From: Acidobacteriota bacterium
Lineage (GTDB): Bacteria; Acidobacteriota; Terriglobia; Terriglobales; Acidobacteriaceae
Length of the DNA: 14,858 nucleotides
Direction of reading: 5' to 3'
NCBI GenBank assembly: GCA_021799405.1
Contig: JAJZAL010000126.1
Span: 1-14,858, forward strand
Shown: in pieces, positions 1 through 7,302 of the stretch
How the letters are laid out: every line of letters starts with the position of its first letter
Numbering within the stretch: the stretch's first letter is position 1
Position numbers and translations under genes: made by a program
The notes under the pieces: generated by a model
The model's input: the letters and a program-made list of their open reading frames with translations, nothing else
What the model was told of the DNA's origin: nothing
Database searches by the model: none

Positions 1-2
1 CC

Positions 3-125
3 TGGGGCGTCCTGGTCTGGCGCGAATTCGCGAGCGCGCCCCGCCGAGCCAGAATTCTGCTCGCCTGGATGTTTGCATTGTTTATTTGCGGGTTGACCGC
101 TGTCGCTTTAGCCCCGGTAATCTAA
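3..125 (+). CDS. C-terminal fragment of an integral membrane protein, possibly a sugar/rhamnose-type transporter
   Basis: An open frame runs in from the left edge and stops with TAA at 123-125, giving the last 40 residues of a protein. It reads WGVLVWREF, a short basic loop (APRRAR), then a hydrophobic helix (ILLAWMFALFICGLTAVALAPVI) that ends the protein. A penultimate loop followed by one terminal transmembrane helix, with a WGV.VW.EF motif, resembles the end of glucose/ribose or L-rhamnose uptake permeases of the drug/metabolite transporter superfamily. That family call is tentative because only the tail is visible. The stop lies one base from the stop of the opposing glycosyltransferase gene, so the two converge tightly with no terminator between them. 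Confidence 0.5.
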   Translation, partial: WGVLVWREFASAPRRARILLAWMFALFICGLTAVALAPVI

Positions 126-126
126 T

Positions 127-1290
127 TCAGGGCTTTTTCTCCGTCGCCAGGGCACCGCCCAAGGGGGCTTCCCGAATCAGAGAGATCAGTGTTTCCATAG
201 CGCCCTCATACGCTCGGGATTCCGCAAAAGTGCGAGCTGTGCGCGCAGCCTGGACTGCAACCGAATGGCGAAAGTCCTCATCCTCGTAAAAACTGAGAAT
301 CGCTTCGGCCAATGCTTCCGCGTCTCCCGGCGCTACGACAATGCCGTCCTTTCCGCTTGTCATAATTTCTGAGGCTCCGCAGTGTGTCGTGGCAATACAG
401 GCACGCTGGTTCGCCATGGCCTCGACAAGAGCCATACCAAACCCGTCATCAATACTCGGGAGCACAAAGACGTCACATCGTTGATAGAAGTCGGAGATAT
501 CGGGAACGTAACCCACGTGTTCCACCCCAGGCATGCTCCGAATCAAGGCCTGCAGTGCGGGATAACCGGCAAAATCGCCGCCCCGGATCAACAACCTTGC
601 GTTGGGCAAAGCGAGTTTCCGCCAGGCCTGGAGCAGATAGAGGTAACCTTTACGCAGCGGATTTCCGCCCACCACGCCCACCGTAAACGTACTGTTGCGA
701 TCGGCTCTTACAGATTCCGGAAACCGGCAGCGCCCTAGAAGGGGCGCCTTGAGCAGTTTCGGCTGCAGATGTTCAGGAAAACTCGAAACGGTGTAGGCCG
801 AGGGCACCAGGATGACTTCGGCCAACTCATATTCCTCGATCTGGCGCTCGCGAAACCACTTCGCCAGCTTCGGCATTCTGGCGCCTACCCGCTCTGCCTC
901 CCGGACAACTAGCGCATCCTGGAAGTCGCGATGTGGACAGGCCCGGTCGAGCACGAATCTTGCCCCATGCCTCATTGCTTTGCGGGCCGTGTCCAGTGCC
1001 TGTGAAGCCCACCCTATGAATAGTTCCGTACCATCAAGGTGTAGCGCAACACTTTGGTCGAAGAGGAAAGTGTCGAATCTCTCCAGGGGCCCCGGCAAAG
1101 TCAACCGCAGCTTATAGGCCGCGGAGAGAATCGGCGCCGGCACGAACCGCGTATGCACTTTGTCATCCAGTCCTGAAAAGTAGCGCCTGGGCGCGGCACT
1201 GTATATAGACACATTATGGTTCAAGCTCTTCAGGGAGTTTGCCATCAACACAGAATGAAAAGGCCGGTTAACCGCAATGCTGATGCGCAT
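127..1290 (-). CDS. Glycosyltransferase family 4 (GT-B fold)
   Basis: 387 residues, a normal length for a GT4 glycosyltransferase, which moves a sugar from a nucleotide donor to an acceptor, often in exopolysaccharide, glycolipid or cell-surface glycan synthesis at the cytoplasmic face. The N-terminal Rossmann half (about 1-190) starts with the strand MRISIAVNRPFH. The C-terminal donor-binding half begins near 203 (TVGVVGGNPLRKGYLYLLQA, with the donor-phosphate Arg/Lys around 213-214). It carries the family signature near 275-292, FVLPSIDDGFGMALVEAMA. In the usual E-x7-E pair the first position is Asp282 and the second is Glu290. The following GASEIM and DGIVVAPGDAEALAEAI stretches are also typical. 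No Shine-Dalgarno sequence is obvious before the ATG. No other sugar gene is visible, so the substrate cannot be stated. It is separated from cydB by 186 bases and is probably its own unit. Confidence 0.88.
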   Translation of the reverse strand: MRISIAVNRPFHSVLMANSLKSLNHNVSIYSAAPRRYFSGLDDKVHTRFVPAPILSAAYKLRLTLPGPLERFDTFLFDQSVALHLDGTELFIGWASQALDTARKAMRHGARFVLDRACPHRDFQDALVVREAERVGARMPKLAKWFRERQIEEYELAEVILVPSAYTVSSFPEHLQPKLLKAPLLGRCRFPESVRADRNSTFTVGVVGGNPLRKGYLYLLQAWRKLALPNARLLIRGGDFAGYPALQALIRSMPGVEHVGYVPDISDFYQRCDVFVLPSIDDGFGMALVEAMANQRACIATTHCGASEIMTSGKDGIVVAPGDAEALAEAILSFYEDEDFRHSVAVQAARTARTFAESRAYEGAMETLISLIREAPLGGALATEKKP

Positions 1291-1476
1291 AGATCGAAAC
1301 TACCATGAACGAAAGTTCCCAGAATCCGGATGGGGCGGTGATGAAGTTGGGCAGGGGATCTTAGCCGAAGTCGACAGAATTTGTCGCTATACAGAATATT
1401 TGTTATCAGACACATCGGTTCCTTTAAAAATGACGCCTCCATGTCGATGATGGGCCGTTCCTACAGCGACAAGCTC

Positions 1477-2514
1477 CTAGATGTGATAGTGCCCTTCGGC
1501 TTTGCCGCGGAAAAGCCAGTAAGCCGTAATGAAGTAGCCGACAGCGAGCAACATGCCGAAGCCCCACCAAATCAGCCCGACGTGCAATGCATACGACCCC
1601 GTAATGGAGTCTGAAACGGTGAGGCTATTCTGAGGGTCAAGCGACGATGGAAGTAATACGGGATATAGCCCGGCTGCAGCGCCGACCAGCATGAACACCA
1701 GGTATGCACACGATGAAAGAAACGCGAGCAGCGCCTTCCCCGCGTTGCGGAAGAGCTGTATACCCAACAGCGATGCCACGACAGCCAGAGGAATGAGGTA
1801 CAGGATCGGGTAGTCCCCATAATTGCGCAACGCCATCGGCTGCACCGCAATGGTAGCGATAAGACTGATAAGGGTCATCGCACAGAGGGCCCCCCAGCCC
1901 CAGCCCGCCGCTCGGCGTGCACGTTGGCTGAGTTCATCGGACGACTTCAGCCATATCCAAAGGGCGCCATGCGTGGCCAGCGCCACAACAGCGACAAGGC
2001 CGCCGATGACCGTGTACCAATCGAGAATGCCCGGGTACGGACCCACCTGCCAGTTGGTCCAAAGCGGCAGGAAGAAGTAATGATCCGGGCCAAGCGGCAC
2101 CCCGCGGATGACGTTGGCCAGCGCGGCACCGAAGAAAATCGCCAGCAAGATGCTCGCAAATGAAAAGATGGCGCCAAAGAAGGTGCGCCATATCTCATTC
2201 TCTATGTGGCCTCGCAACTCGATGCCGAGCGCACGCAGAACGAGCAGCCAAAGCACAATCGTCAGCGGCAGGTAAAAGCCGCTGAATGACGACGCATAAA
2301 GCAACGGAAAGGCAAAAAAGAGCGTACCTCCACCGGCCAGAAGCCAGACTTCGTTACCATCCCACACGGGACCGATGGACTGGATAATGGTGGAGCGGTC
2401 TTTCTCTGAACGCCCAAGAATGGGGTAAAGAATGCCGGCGCCGAGATCAAAGCCGTCGAACACAACGTAGGCGGCAATCATGACGGCAACAATCCAGAAC
2501 CAGATAAATCCCAT
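1477..2514 (-). CDS. cydB: Cytochrome bd oxidase subunit II
   Basis: Subunit II of the membrane-bound bd-type terminal oxidase, which reduces O2 to water without proton pumping and works at low oxygen. The protein has 345 residues, slightly shorter than E. coli CydB (379), and is hydrophobic throughout with eight or nine predicted helices. Diagnostic stretches are VVFDGFDLGAGIL (residues 17-29) and GPVWDGNEVWLL (48-59), the latter containing Trp57 at the same number as the conserved E. coli Trp. The end is WWGFGMLLAVGYFITAYWLFRGK. The ATG is preceded by AGGAG five bases upstream, a good ribosome site. It follows cydA by 55 bases on the same strand, so the pair is one transcript. No cydX-like small subunit and no cydDC exporter genes are seen next to it. 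Confidence 0.96.
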   Translation of the reverse strand: MGFIWFWIVAVMIAAYVVFDGFDLGAGILYPILGRSEKDRSTIIQSIGPVWDGNEVWLLAGGGTLFFAFPLLYASSFSGFYLPLTIVLWLLVLRALGIELRGHIENEIWRTFFGAIFSFASILLAIFFGAALANVIRGVPLGPDHYFFLPLWTNWQVGPYPGILDWYTVIGGLVAVVALATHGALWIWLKSSDELSQRARRAAGWGWGALCAMTLISLIATIAVQPMALRNYGDYPILYLIPLAVVASLLGIQLFRNAGKALLAFLSSCAYLVFMLVGAAAGLYPVLLPSSLDPQNSLTVSDSITGSYALHVGLIWWGFGMLLAVGYFITAYWLFRGKAEGHYHI

Positions 2515-2569
2515 GATCTCTCCTCACCCGGTCACTGCCCCGTTTCACTCAGGACCAGGGGTGCAATGG

Positions 2570-3922
2570 TTATGCGCTGAGCGCCTCTGCTTGCGCGTGC
2601 TGGGCTCCAGCCCCAGGGCCATGTTCGATCATCCTGTAGACGAGCACGATCCAGAGGATTGAAAGTACGGCATACATGCCCATGAATCCAAGTAAGGTAA
2701 ACAGCCCGTTCCCTGCCGAGACATGGGTTGAGAACCCTTGCGAGGTACGCAGCAATCCATAGACCAGCCATGGCTGGCGGCCGATTTCTGCAGTTATCCA
2801 GCCGGCTGTTGTCGCGATGTACGGAAGCGGGAAGCTTAGCATCAGCGCCCAGAGAATCCATCGAGACTCAAACAGTTTCTTTCGCCACAGCAGGAACGCC
2901 GCAACCCCCATCAGCAGGACGAAATATGTCCCTAAGCCCGCCATGATGTGGTAGGCGTAGTACAGCAATGGAAGCGTCGTGGGCCAGTCCTGTTTCGGGA
3001 AGCTGTCAAGCCCCTTCACCTCAGCCTTTGTGGTGCCGTAGATCAGGAAGCTCAGCACGTCGTTCGCTGCTATGGGGTTGTCTATCGTTTGAGTATGCTC
3101 GTTTGGTTGGCCGATCAGAACAATCGGCGCACCCGTCTGCGTGTGGAAGAGCCCTTCCATGGCCGCGATAGCCGCAGGCTGGTTCATGGCCACATATCTG
3201 CCCTGCGCGTCACCAGTGGGATAGATCATCACGACACACGAGATGATGCCGGCAATCACACCCAACTTGACGAAAATTTTTCCGAAACTCTCATGCCTGC
3301 GATTGAGCAGATAGAACGCGCCGGTCGCGGCCATCACGAACGATGCCGTCACGACCGCGGCGCACATATTATGCGCATACTGCCGCCAGGCCCAGGGATT
3401 GCTAAGAAGACCCCAGAAACTATCGAGTTGGAAGACCCCATTCGAAAGACGTGTATACGCTACTGGATGCTGCATCCAGGCATCGGTGGCGATGATGAAG
3501 AAGCCAGAGAGCCAGGAGCCGAAGAAAACCATGAAGGCGCTGCCGAAGTGCGCAAGCTTGGTGAGGCGCTTTTCACCAAAGAGAAACAGGCCCAGGAATG
3601 CCGACTCCAGGAAGAATGCGAACACCCCTTCCATTGCCAGCGGTTGACCGATAACGCCGCCGGTGAGTCGTGAAAACTCTGCCCAGTTCGTGCCAAACTG
3701 AAATTCCATCGGAATGCCAGTGACAACACCGAGAACAAAGTTGACGGCAAACAGCTTCGCCCAGAAACGGGAAGCTTGATCATAGCGCTCGTTCCCAGTT
3801 CTGAGCGCGACGCCCTTAAGAACAACAATCAACAGCGCCAAGCCCATCGTGAGTTGCGGAAACAGGTAGTGAAATGTGACGGTGAAGGCGAACTGGATGC
3901 GGTCCAAAAGATATGCGTCCAT
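2570..3922 (-). CDS. cydA: Cytochrome bd oxidase subunit I, short Q-loop type
   Basis: Haem-carrying subunit of the bd oxidase, 450 residues against 522 in E. coli; the difference lies mainly in a short Q-loop. Residue numbers run one behind E. coli in the N-terminal half. Visible ligands and channel residues are His18 (FHYLFPQL; E. coli His19), Glu98 and Glu106 (MEGVFAFFLES; Glu99, Glu107), His184 (QYAHNM; His186) and Met327 (YHIMAGLG; the Met393 position). GWITAEIGRQPW at 374-385 is the family signature. In the Q-loop, NQPAAIAAMEGLF (247-259), the Glu257 equivalent is present (Glu256) but the quinol-site Lys252 position is Ala251. There is no CXXCH, so it is not the cytochrome c fused type. 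The gene starts a cydAB unit. A TGTGA-N6-TCACA palindrome and a TAAAAT -10 lie directly upstream, and there is little or no Shine-Dalgarno sequence, which suggests a leaderless or very short-leader mRNA. Confidence 0.96.
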   Translation of the reverse strand: MDAYLLDRIQFAFTVTFHYLFPQLTMGLALLIVVLKGVALRTGNERYDQASRFWAKLFAVNFVLGVVTGIPMEFQFGTNWAEFSRLTGGVIGQPLAMEGVFAFFLESAFLGLFLFGEKRLTKLAHFGSAFMVFFGSWLSGFFIIATDAWMQHPVAYTRLSNGVFQLDSFWGLLSNPWAWRQYAHNMCAAVVTASFVMAATGAFYLLNRRHESFGKIFVKLGVIAGIISCVVMIYPTGDAQGRYVAMNQPAAIAAMEGLFHTQTGAPIVLIGQPNEHTQTIDNPIAANDVLSFLIYGTTKAEVKGLDSFPKQDWPTTLPLLYYAYHIMAGLGTYFVLLMGVAAFLLWRKKLFESRWILWALMLSFPLPYIATTAGWITAEIGRQPWLVYGLLRTSQGFSTHVSAGNGLFTLLGFMGMYAVLSILWIVLVYRMIEHGPGAGAQHAQAEALSA

Positions 3923-3928
3923 GCGGCG

Positions 3929-3934
3929 ATTTTA
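3929..3934 (-). promoter_or_regulatory. Predicted cydA -10 element
   Basis: On the - strand the bases read TTAAAAT, containing the hexamer TAAAAT (five of six matches to TATAAT). If this is the -10 (positions -12 to -7), transcription would begin at about 3922, the A of the cydA ATG. The palindrome at 3956-3971 would then be centred at -41.5, the exact position of class II Crp/Fnr activation. No convincing -35 is present, as expected of an activator-dependent promoter. Confidence 0.5.
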
Positions 3935-3955
3935 AGCTTCTTCGCCTTGGACAAC

Positions 3956-3971
3956 TGTGACCGATGTCACA
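3956..3971. promoter_or_regulatory. Crp/Fnr-type operator upstream of cydAB
   Basis: TGTGACCGATGTCACA is a perfect TGTGA-N6-TCACA palindrome, the classic CRP-type site. Its near edge lies 34 bases from the cydA start codon. It is the first of three such sites in this window; the others are at 6965-6980 and 7303-7318. The Crp/Fnr protein at 7726-8442 has a recognition helix compatible with this sequence. Activation of the bd oxidase genes from here is inference. Confidence 0.75.
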
Positions 3972-3991
3972 GAATCAGGGTCTCCCCGCAA

Positions 3992-4018
3992 CAAGGCAGC
4001 AGTGAGTTCCCTGCCTTG
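3992..4018 (-). terminator. Hairpin just after the 4026-4637 gene
   Basis: CAAGGCAG and CTGCCTTG form a perfect 8-bp inverted repeat with an 11-base spacer, starting eight bases beyond the stop codon of the membrane-protein gene and ending before the cydA operator. There is no run of T after it on the - strand, so it could be a weak terminator or 3' end-stabilising structure rather than a standard intrinsic terminator. Confidence 0.4.
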
Positions 4019-4025
4019 CCAGTGG

Positions 4026-4637
4026 TTATTTGTTGCTCGGAAGCGCCGCGGAAACTGCCCGTCGCGGATGCAGAGCGTGATAACGCTCGTCCCCCGCAAA
4101 GAAGAACAGTTTGGCACCGACGAGGCACAGGTATGCGCCCACCCATACCAGTGCAGAACGGTCAGTCCACTCACGGATTCGGCCTGCCATCCAGCCCGCG
4201 ACGGCAATCGACAGCAGTCCGAAGAGCGCGATCACGATGGCATCCATACCCTTATGCTGCAGGCGCAGCGCAGACAATAACCCAAGCGCTCCAAAGATAA
4301 GACCGTGAGCAATCACCAGAAGCAGAAGAATCTGAAGTGTTGCCGAGGATGAAAAACCAAAAAAAGATCCAGCGGCCACGAAGCAAAGACCAGCCAGAGC
4401 ATAGAGAAGAACCTGCTGCAAGTTGCGCCGGCTGGTCTCGGCAGCAGCAAACCAATCAGCTATACCTGCCAGGGTGATCGCCGCACCGCATAGCACGAGG
4501 GCGATGACAATGGCCATGGCCGAGAAGAACGGATTGGCGGCAAGAAGACTGAGGTAGAGAACGGCAAGTCCACACGCCAGAGAAACTCCGCCATGTACGG
4601 CAAAGAGTGTTGTCCGTAACTGGGGCCGATTCAGCAT
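4026..4637 (-). CDS. Six-helix membrane protein, HdeD/DUF308-like
   Basis: 203 residues, almost entirely hydrophobic, with six predicted membrane helices at roughly 12-32, 38-60, 77-93, 101-122, 130-150 and 162-180, and a basic C-terminal tail (HPRRAVSAALPSNK). The even spacing of short helices and the size recall the HdeD/DUF308 family, whose E. coli member is linked to acid stress; the match is by architecture only. The ATG overlaps the end of the upstream universal stress protein gene by seven bases (ATGCTGA), so the two are translationally coupled and probably act together in stress adaptation of the cytoplasmic membrane. The biochemical role is unknown. Confidence 0.8.
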   Translation of the reverse strand: MLNRPQLRTTLFAVHGGVSLACGLAVLYLSLLAANPFFSAMAIVIALVLCGAAITLAGIADWFAAAETSRRNLQQVLLYALAGLCFVAAGSFFGFSSSATLQILLLLVIAHGLIFGALGLLSALRLQHKGMDAIVIALFGLLSIAVAGWMAGRIREWTDRSALVWVGAYLCLVGAKLFFFAGDERYHALHPRRAVSAALPSNK

Positions 4638-5524
4638 CCCACCGACATCTTACGCTCTTCAATAGGCACAGGAATTTCAAGTGTTGAAGGAACACAAAGA
4701 ACGGGACAACGGACCTGCGAAATAACCTTAAGAACAGTGCTCGACGCAAAGTCTTTCTCCTGCAGTTCCTCCATGGGAGCCCCAAGCACGACGATGTCCG
4801 CATTCATCCGACCGGCTTCGCGAATAATAACGTCTGCCGCTTCGCCGCAATCCACTATGTGTTCCACCGGCACGGTGTGCTGCTCGTTGAACGGTGCCAG
4901 AAATCTCAGTCGCTCCAGGCATGCCTCATGTTCACGATGGTCGCGACAGGGCTCCGCATGCACCACCGTGAGCTGATCAAATGTGCAGCGGTGAGCGTAG
5001 GCCAGAGCTTCCAGGCTCGCGACCGAAAAATCAGTTGCGATCAGAACACGCTGCCATCCGCCGCCACGCGGGATGTGCCGCTCGGCCCCCCTGGGCACAG
5101 TAAGTACCGGACACGGGGTTCTTGCGAGAATCTGGCGCGCCACCGTGCCCAATGCGGCGCGGCCCGCACCGGTGCTGGCGCGCGTGCCGAGAATCAGGAG
5201 ATCCGCACGCGCGTCAATAACGGATTGCAGTATCCGGTCGCAGATAACACCCGTCTGAACCTGCGAATGTACTGAAATGCCCTTACGCCTGGTTTCCTCC
5301 TCCATACGATGAATTTCGTCGATCGCGGATTTGTCTTTCCCAAGAGCATCCGGCACACCGGACGCGAATGCGTAGCCAACAGGGTCAATTACGTGCGTGA
5401 TGACAATCCGGGCCCCGTGCACCTGCGCCACGGCCTGTGCATAGCGGAGGGCCGATGACGCAGCCTCACTGAGATCAGTGGCGACCACGATGGTCTCAAA
5501 GTGAAATTCAGGATGGCGTGACAT
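4631..5524 (-). CDS. Tandem-domain universal stress protein
   Basis: 297 residues made of two UspA-like alpha/beta domains (about 8-147 and 157-285). The first opens with ETIVVATDLSEAASSALRYA and has the nucleotide-binding loop GTRASTGAGRAALGT. This keeps the G-x2-x-x9-G(S/T) spacing, but the second glycine is Ala, so ATP binding may be altered. The second opens with QRVLIATDFSVASLEALAYA, and its loop region, GAPMEELQEKDFASSTV, lacks the glycines, so it probably does not bind ATP. Such cytoplasmic proteins are generally induced by stress, stationary phase or oxygen limitation. The ATG follows GAGG at a six-base spacing. The gene is coupled to the membrane-protein gene at 4026-4637 and may share a transcript with the genes at 5614-6891. 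Confidence 0.92.
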   Translation of the reverse strand: MSRHPEFHFETIVVATDLSEAASSALRYAQAVAQVHGARIVITHVIDPVGYAFASGVPDALGKDKSAIDEIHRMEEETRRKGISVHSQVQTGVICDRILQSVIDARADLLILGTRASTGAGRAALGTVARQILARTPCPVLTVPRGAERHIPRGGGWQRVLIATDFSVASLEALAYAHRCTFDQLTVVHAEPCRDHREHEACLERLRFLAPFNEQHTVPVEHIVDCGEAADVIIREAGRMNADIVVLGAPMEELQEKDFASSTVLKVISQVRCPVLCVPSTLEIPVPIEERKMSVGC

Positions 5525-5566
5525 GACGAGCCTCAGTTTCGTTTACGGCGCCGAAAAGCTCCCGGA

Positions 5567-5591
5567 GGGGGAGTAGCCGTAATACTCCCCC
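5567..5591. repeat. Perfect inverted repeat in the gap before the stress-protein gene
   Basis: GGGGGAGTA and TACTCCCCC are perfect 9-bp arms around a 7-base loop (GCCGTAA). The repeat lies 23 bases after the stop of the four-cysteine protein gene and 43 bases before the ATG of the stress protein at 4631-5524. On the - strand a second short palindrome (CTCCGGGAG) and TTTT follow. It may be a partial terminator, a processing site or an operator; the sequence does not decide. Confidence 0.55.
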
Positions 5592-5613
5592 GTTCCCGGT
5601 CGGTATCGCAGGT

Positions 5614-5898
5614 CTACGCTGACTGCGATACCGGATGGCTGGGCGCGGCCGTTACCGGCGGCCGTCGGCGATCCCGGTCAATGGGGATAACTTCCCCACA
5701 AGGGCGGCGAATTTGTTGTCCTGCAGGCCGCCACGTCTCTACTTTGAGACTCTTGCTGCAAACAGCACACAGCCAGATGAGGCGGGTTGCGCGAAGTAGA
5801 GGCGCCCCCTCAAGCTGTGGCTGACTATCAATCCAATGCAGGCTTCCACTCCGAAAGTAGAGTGCTTCCGTATGGCAACCTGGATTCGCGCAACGCAT
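5614..5898 (-). CDS. Small four-cysteine (zinc-ribbon-like) protein of unknown function
   Basis: 94 residues from the ATG at 5898, which has AGAGG about seven bases upstream; a GTG at 5931 would add 11 residues but has no better context. The N-terminal half carries Cys3-x4-Cys8 (MRCANPGCHTEALYFRSGSLHW) and, after a variable loop, Cys44-x2-Cys47 (RLIWLCAVCSKSLKVETW), the layout of a small structural zinc-binding fold. The tail is rich in Arg, Pro and Ala and looks disordered. I recognise the pattern (paired cysteines, YFRSGSLHW and WLC..CS) as a recurring hypothetical protein of Acidobacteriota, with no assigned function. It lies 39 bases after the stress protein at 5938-6891 on the same strand, so co-expression is likely. 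Confidence 0.72.
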   Translation of the reverse strand: MRCANPGCHTEALYFRSGSLHWIDSQPQLEGAPLLRATRLIWLCAVCSKSLKVETWRPAGQQIRRPCGEVIPIDRDRRRPPVTAAPSHPVSQSA

Positions 5899-5937
5899 TT
5901 TGCACCTCTCGTCCACTGATGGGCCTCTCACCCGTGG

Positions 5938-6891
5938 TTACTGCCTCATCCCTGCTGCTTCTGACTTTTGTTGGGCGTGCGCAGCTGGATGCGGCAAGTG
6001 ATGGGGTAAGGTGAAGACCGGCACGGATGCCGCTGCCATCACCCGGTAGGCAGCACTTTCAGCAAAAGCAGGACTGCGCCTCTTTTCATTCCAGCCAAGT
6101 ACGATCCAATCCACCTCAAAATGGGAAGCGCCCTGAAGTATCTCGCTAATCACCTCTCCATAGCTGACATGCGTGCGAAGGTTAACAATCAACGTAGATG
6201 GATCTTCGACAGACGCATCGAGCTGCCGCTTGGCCCAGTTCAGATCCCGTGCTGCGCCCCCCGTATCACCGGCATCCGGCTCGATGGAATGCATCAGAAT
6301 CAATTCGGCCTTGTGAAACTCGGCGAGACGTCGCACCACCTCAACATTTTCCCTGTAGTACCCCTGCAACGAGACCGGGTGGAGAATACGCCGCGGCGTG
6401 GCGAACGCTTCGGGAGCACGCACATGCGGCCCAACCGCAAAGATCGGAATTTCGAGGGACCGAAGCAGACTCTTGGCGACGGAACCCAGCACAAGCTGGC
6501 CGATCCGCCCCCTCCCGTGCGTTCCCATGATTACGCGCTCAGCGCCCGTACGGTGAATCTCATCCCGCAGCGCCTCAGCAGCGGAGAACCCCTGGCGGAC
6601 AACCGAATCGCAGGTCACCCCTTCAGCGCGCGCTCTCTTCACCAGTTCTGCGAGTATACGTTCGGCAAACTCTTCGGCATCCATTCCACCATCCGGTGGC
6701 ACGAGCCCCTGGGCACTGATGGATGGAATCGCCGGATTGATGAAGGCGTGTACGAGTGTGAGATGAGCCCCGGTCGTTTTGGCCTGCGCGATCGCTACCG
6801 GCAGCAAATAATTGCTGTCGCACAGATCAGTCGCAACCAGAATTTGGCGCGGCTGAACAATCGCATCGGGATTATGAATTACGGCATTCAT
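5938..6891 (-). CDS. Tandem-domain universal stress protein with an operator-bearing promoter region
   Basis: 317 residues with two UspA-like domains (about 15-155 and 165-298). The first begins RQILVATDLCDSNYLLPVAI and has a complete ATP-binding signature, GTHGRGRIGQLVLGS (G-x2-G-x9-G-S). The second is degenerate: its equivalent loop is GWNEKRRSPAFAESAAYRV, without the glycines. One intact and one decayed domain is a common design in two-domain stress proteins. The ATG is preceded by GGAG at an eight-base spacing. It is the first gene of a possible - strand series (5938-6891, 5614-5898, 4631-5524, 4026-4637), and a perfect TGTGA-N6-TCACA palindrome lies 74 bases upstream, pointing to control by a Crp/Fnr regulator. 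The residues after 298 are a low-complexity tail (HHLPHPAAHAQQ). Confidence 0.93.
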   Translation of the reverse strand: MNAVIHNPDAIVQPRQILVATDLCDSNYLLPVAIAQAKTTGAHLTLVHAFINPAIPSISAQGLVPPDGGMDAEEFAERILAELVKRARAEGVTCDSVVRQGFSAAEALRDEIHRTGAERVIMGTHGRGRIGQLVLGSVAKSLLRSLEIPIFAVGPHVRAPEAFATPRRILHPVSLQGYYRENVEVVRRLAEFHKAELILMHSIEPDAGDTGGAARDLNWAKRQLDASVEDPSTLIVNLRTHVSYGEVISEILQGASHFEVDWIVLGWNEKRRSPAFAESAAYRVMAAASVPVFTLPHHLPHPAAHAQQKSEAAGMRQ

Positions 6892-6964
6892 CTGAAGATC
6901 TCCGGTATGGCATCAGTTTGCGGTGGCTCCGGTCTTGAGCGATGTGTCCCCGGCCACACGCGTA

Positions 6965-6980
6965 TGTGATTTGCGTCACA
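6965..6980. promoter_or_regulatory. Crp/Fnr-type operator upstream of the 5938-6891 stress gene
   Basis: TGTGATTTGCGTCACA is a second perfect TGTGA-N6-TCACA palindrome, 74 bases before the start codon. I do not see a clear -10 at the spacing expected for either class I or class II activation, so the promoter position is open. Confidence 0.72.
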
Positions 6981-7207
6981 GCAATGCCCATGACTCAATC
7001 GCTAGTCTCCTTGGTCATCTTCGTGCGCGGCAGGTCCGTTCCCTGTTCGCGGATGGCCGACTCTTCCCCACCGTGCCACGTCTCTTCTGTTTCTCGGATG
7101 TCTCAGCGTTGGCTTGATTTCGGGCCGTAGCCAAAATCTCAACTTAAGCGCTTGATGGGCACATCACTGACTCCGCCCTGGATGGATTAGGCTTCACACA
7201 GGAGATG

Positions 7208-7275
7208 GACGAGCGTTCGTGACGATATTTCGTCAGGTGGCGACGTCTCGTCGCGACGAAAAGTGCGATTTCGTC
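7208..7275. repeat. Cluster of TCGTC/GACGA half-sites, a candidate enhancer
   Basis: Six copies of the pentamer GACGA or its complement TCGTC occur in 68 bases, starting at 7208, 7221, 7230, 7248, 7255 and 7271. They form nested palindromes: TGACGA-N4-TCGTCA (7220-7235), TCGTCGCGACGA (7248-7259) and GACGAAA-N7-TTTCGTC (7255-7275). The cluster lies roughly 105-172 bases upstream of the predicted start of the sigma-54 promoter, where enhancer-binding activators usually dock. The likely binder is the activator at 8559-10874; this is inference. Confidence 0.5.
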
Positions 7276-7302
7276 TCTCCGTGTCCTTCATCACAGCCTG
7301 CA

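Noticed and set aside
1372..1386. Short inverted repeat CGACA-N5-TGTCG between cydB and the glycosyltransferase
   Set aside because: Arms of only five bases, no T-run; not enough for a terminator or operator claim.
1291..1476. Possible cydX-like small subunit after cydB
   Set aside because: The only frame here is Arg- and Cys-rich with no membrane helix, unlike CydX; the gap is treated as non-coding.
2948..3673. 241-residue open frame on the + strand
   Set aside because: Lies antisense inside cydA; composition is that of a shadow frame, with no domain and no ribosome site.
6121..6969. 282-residue open frame on the + strand
   Set aside because: Antisense to the universal stress protein at 5938-6891, which has a clear fold and ATP-binding motif.
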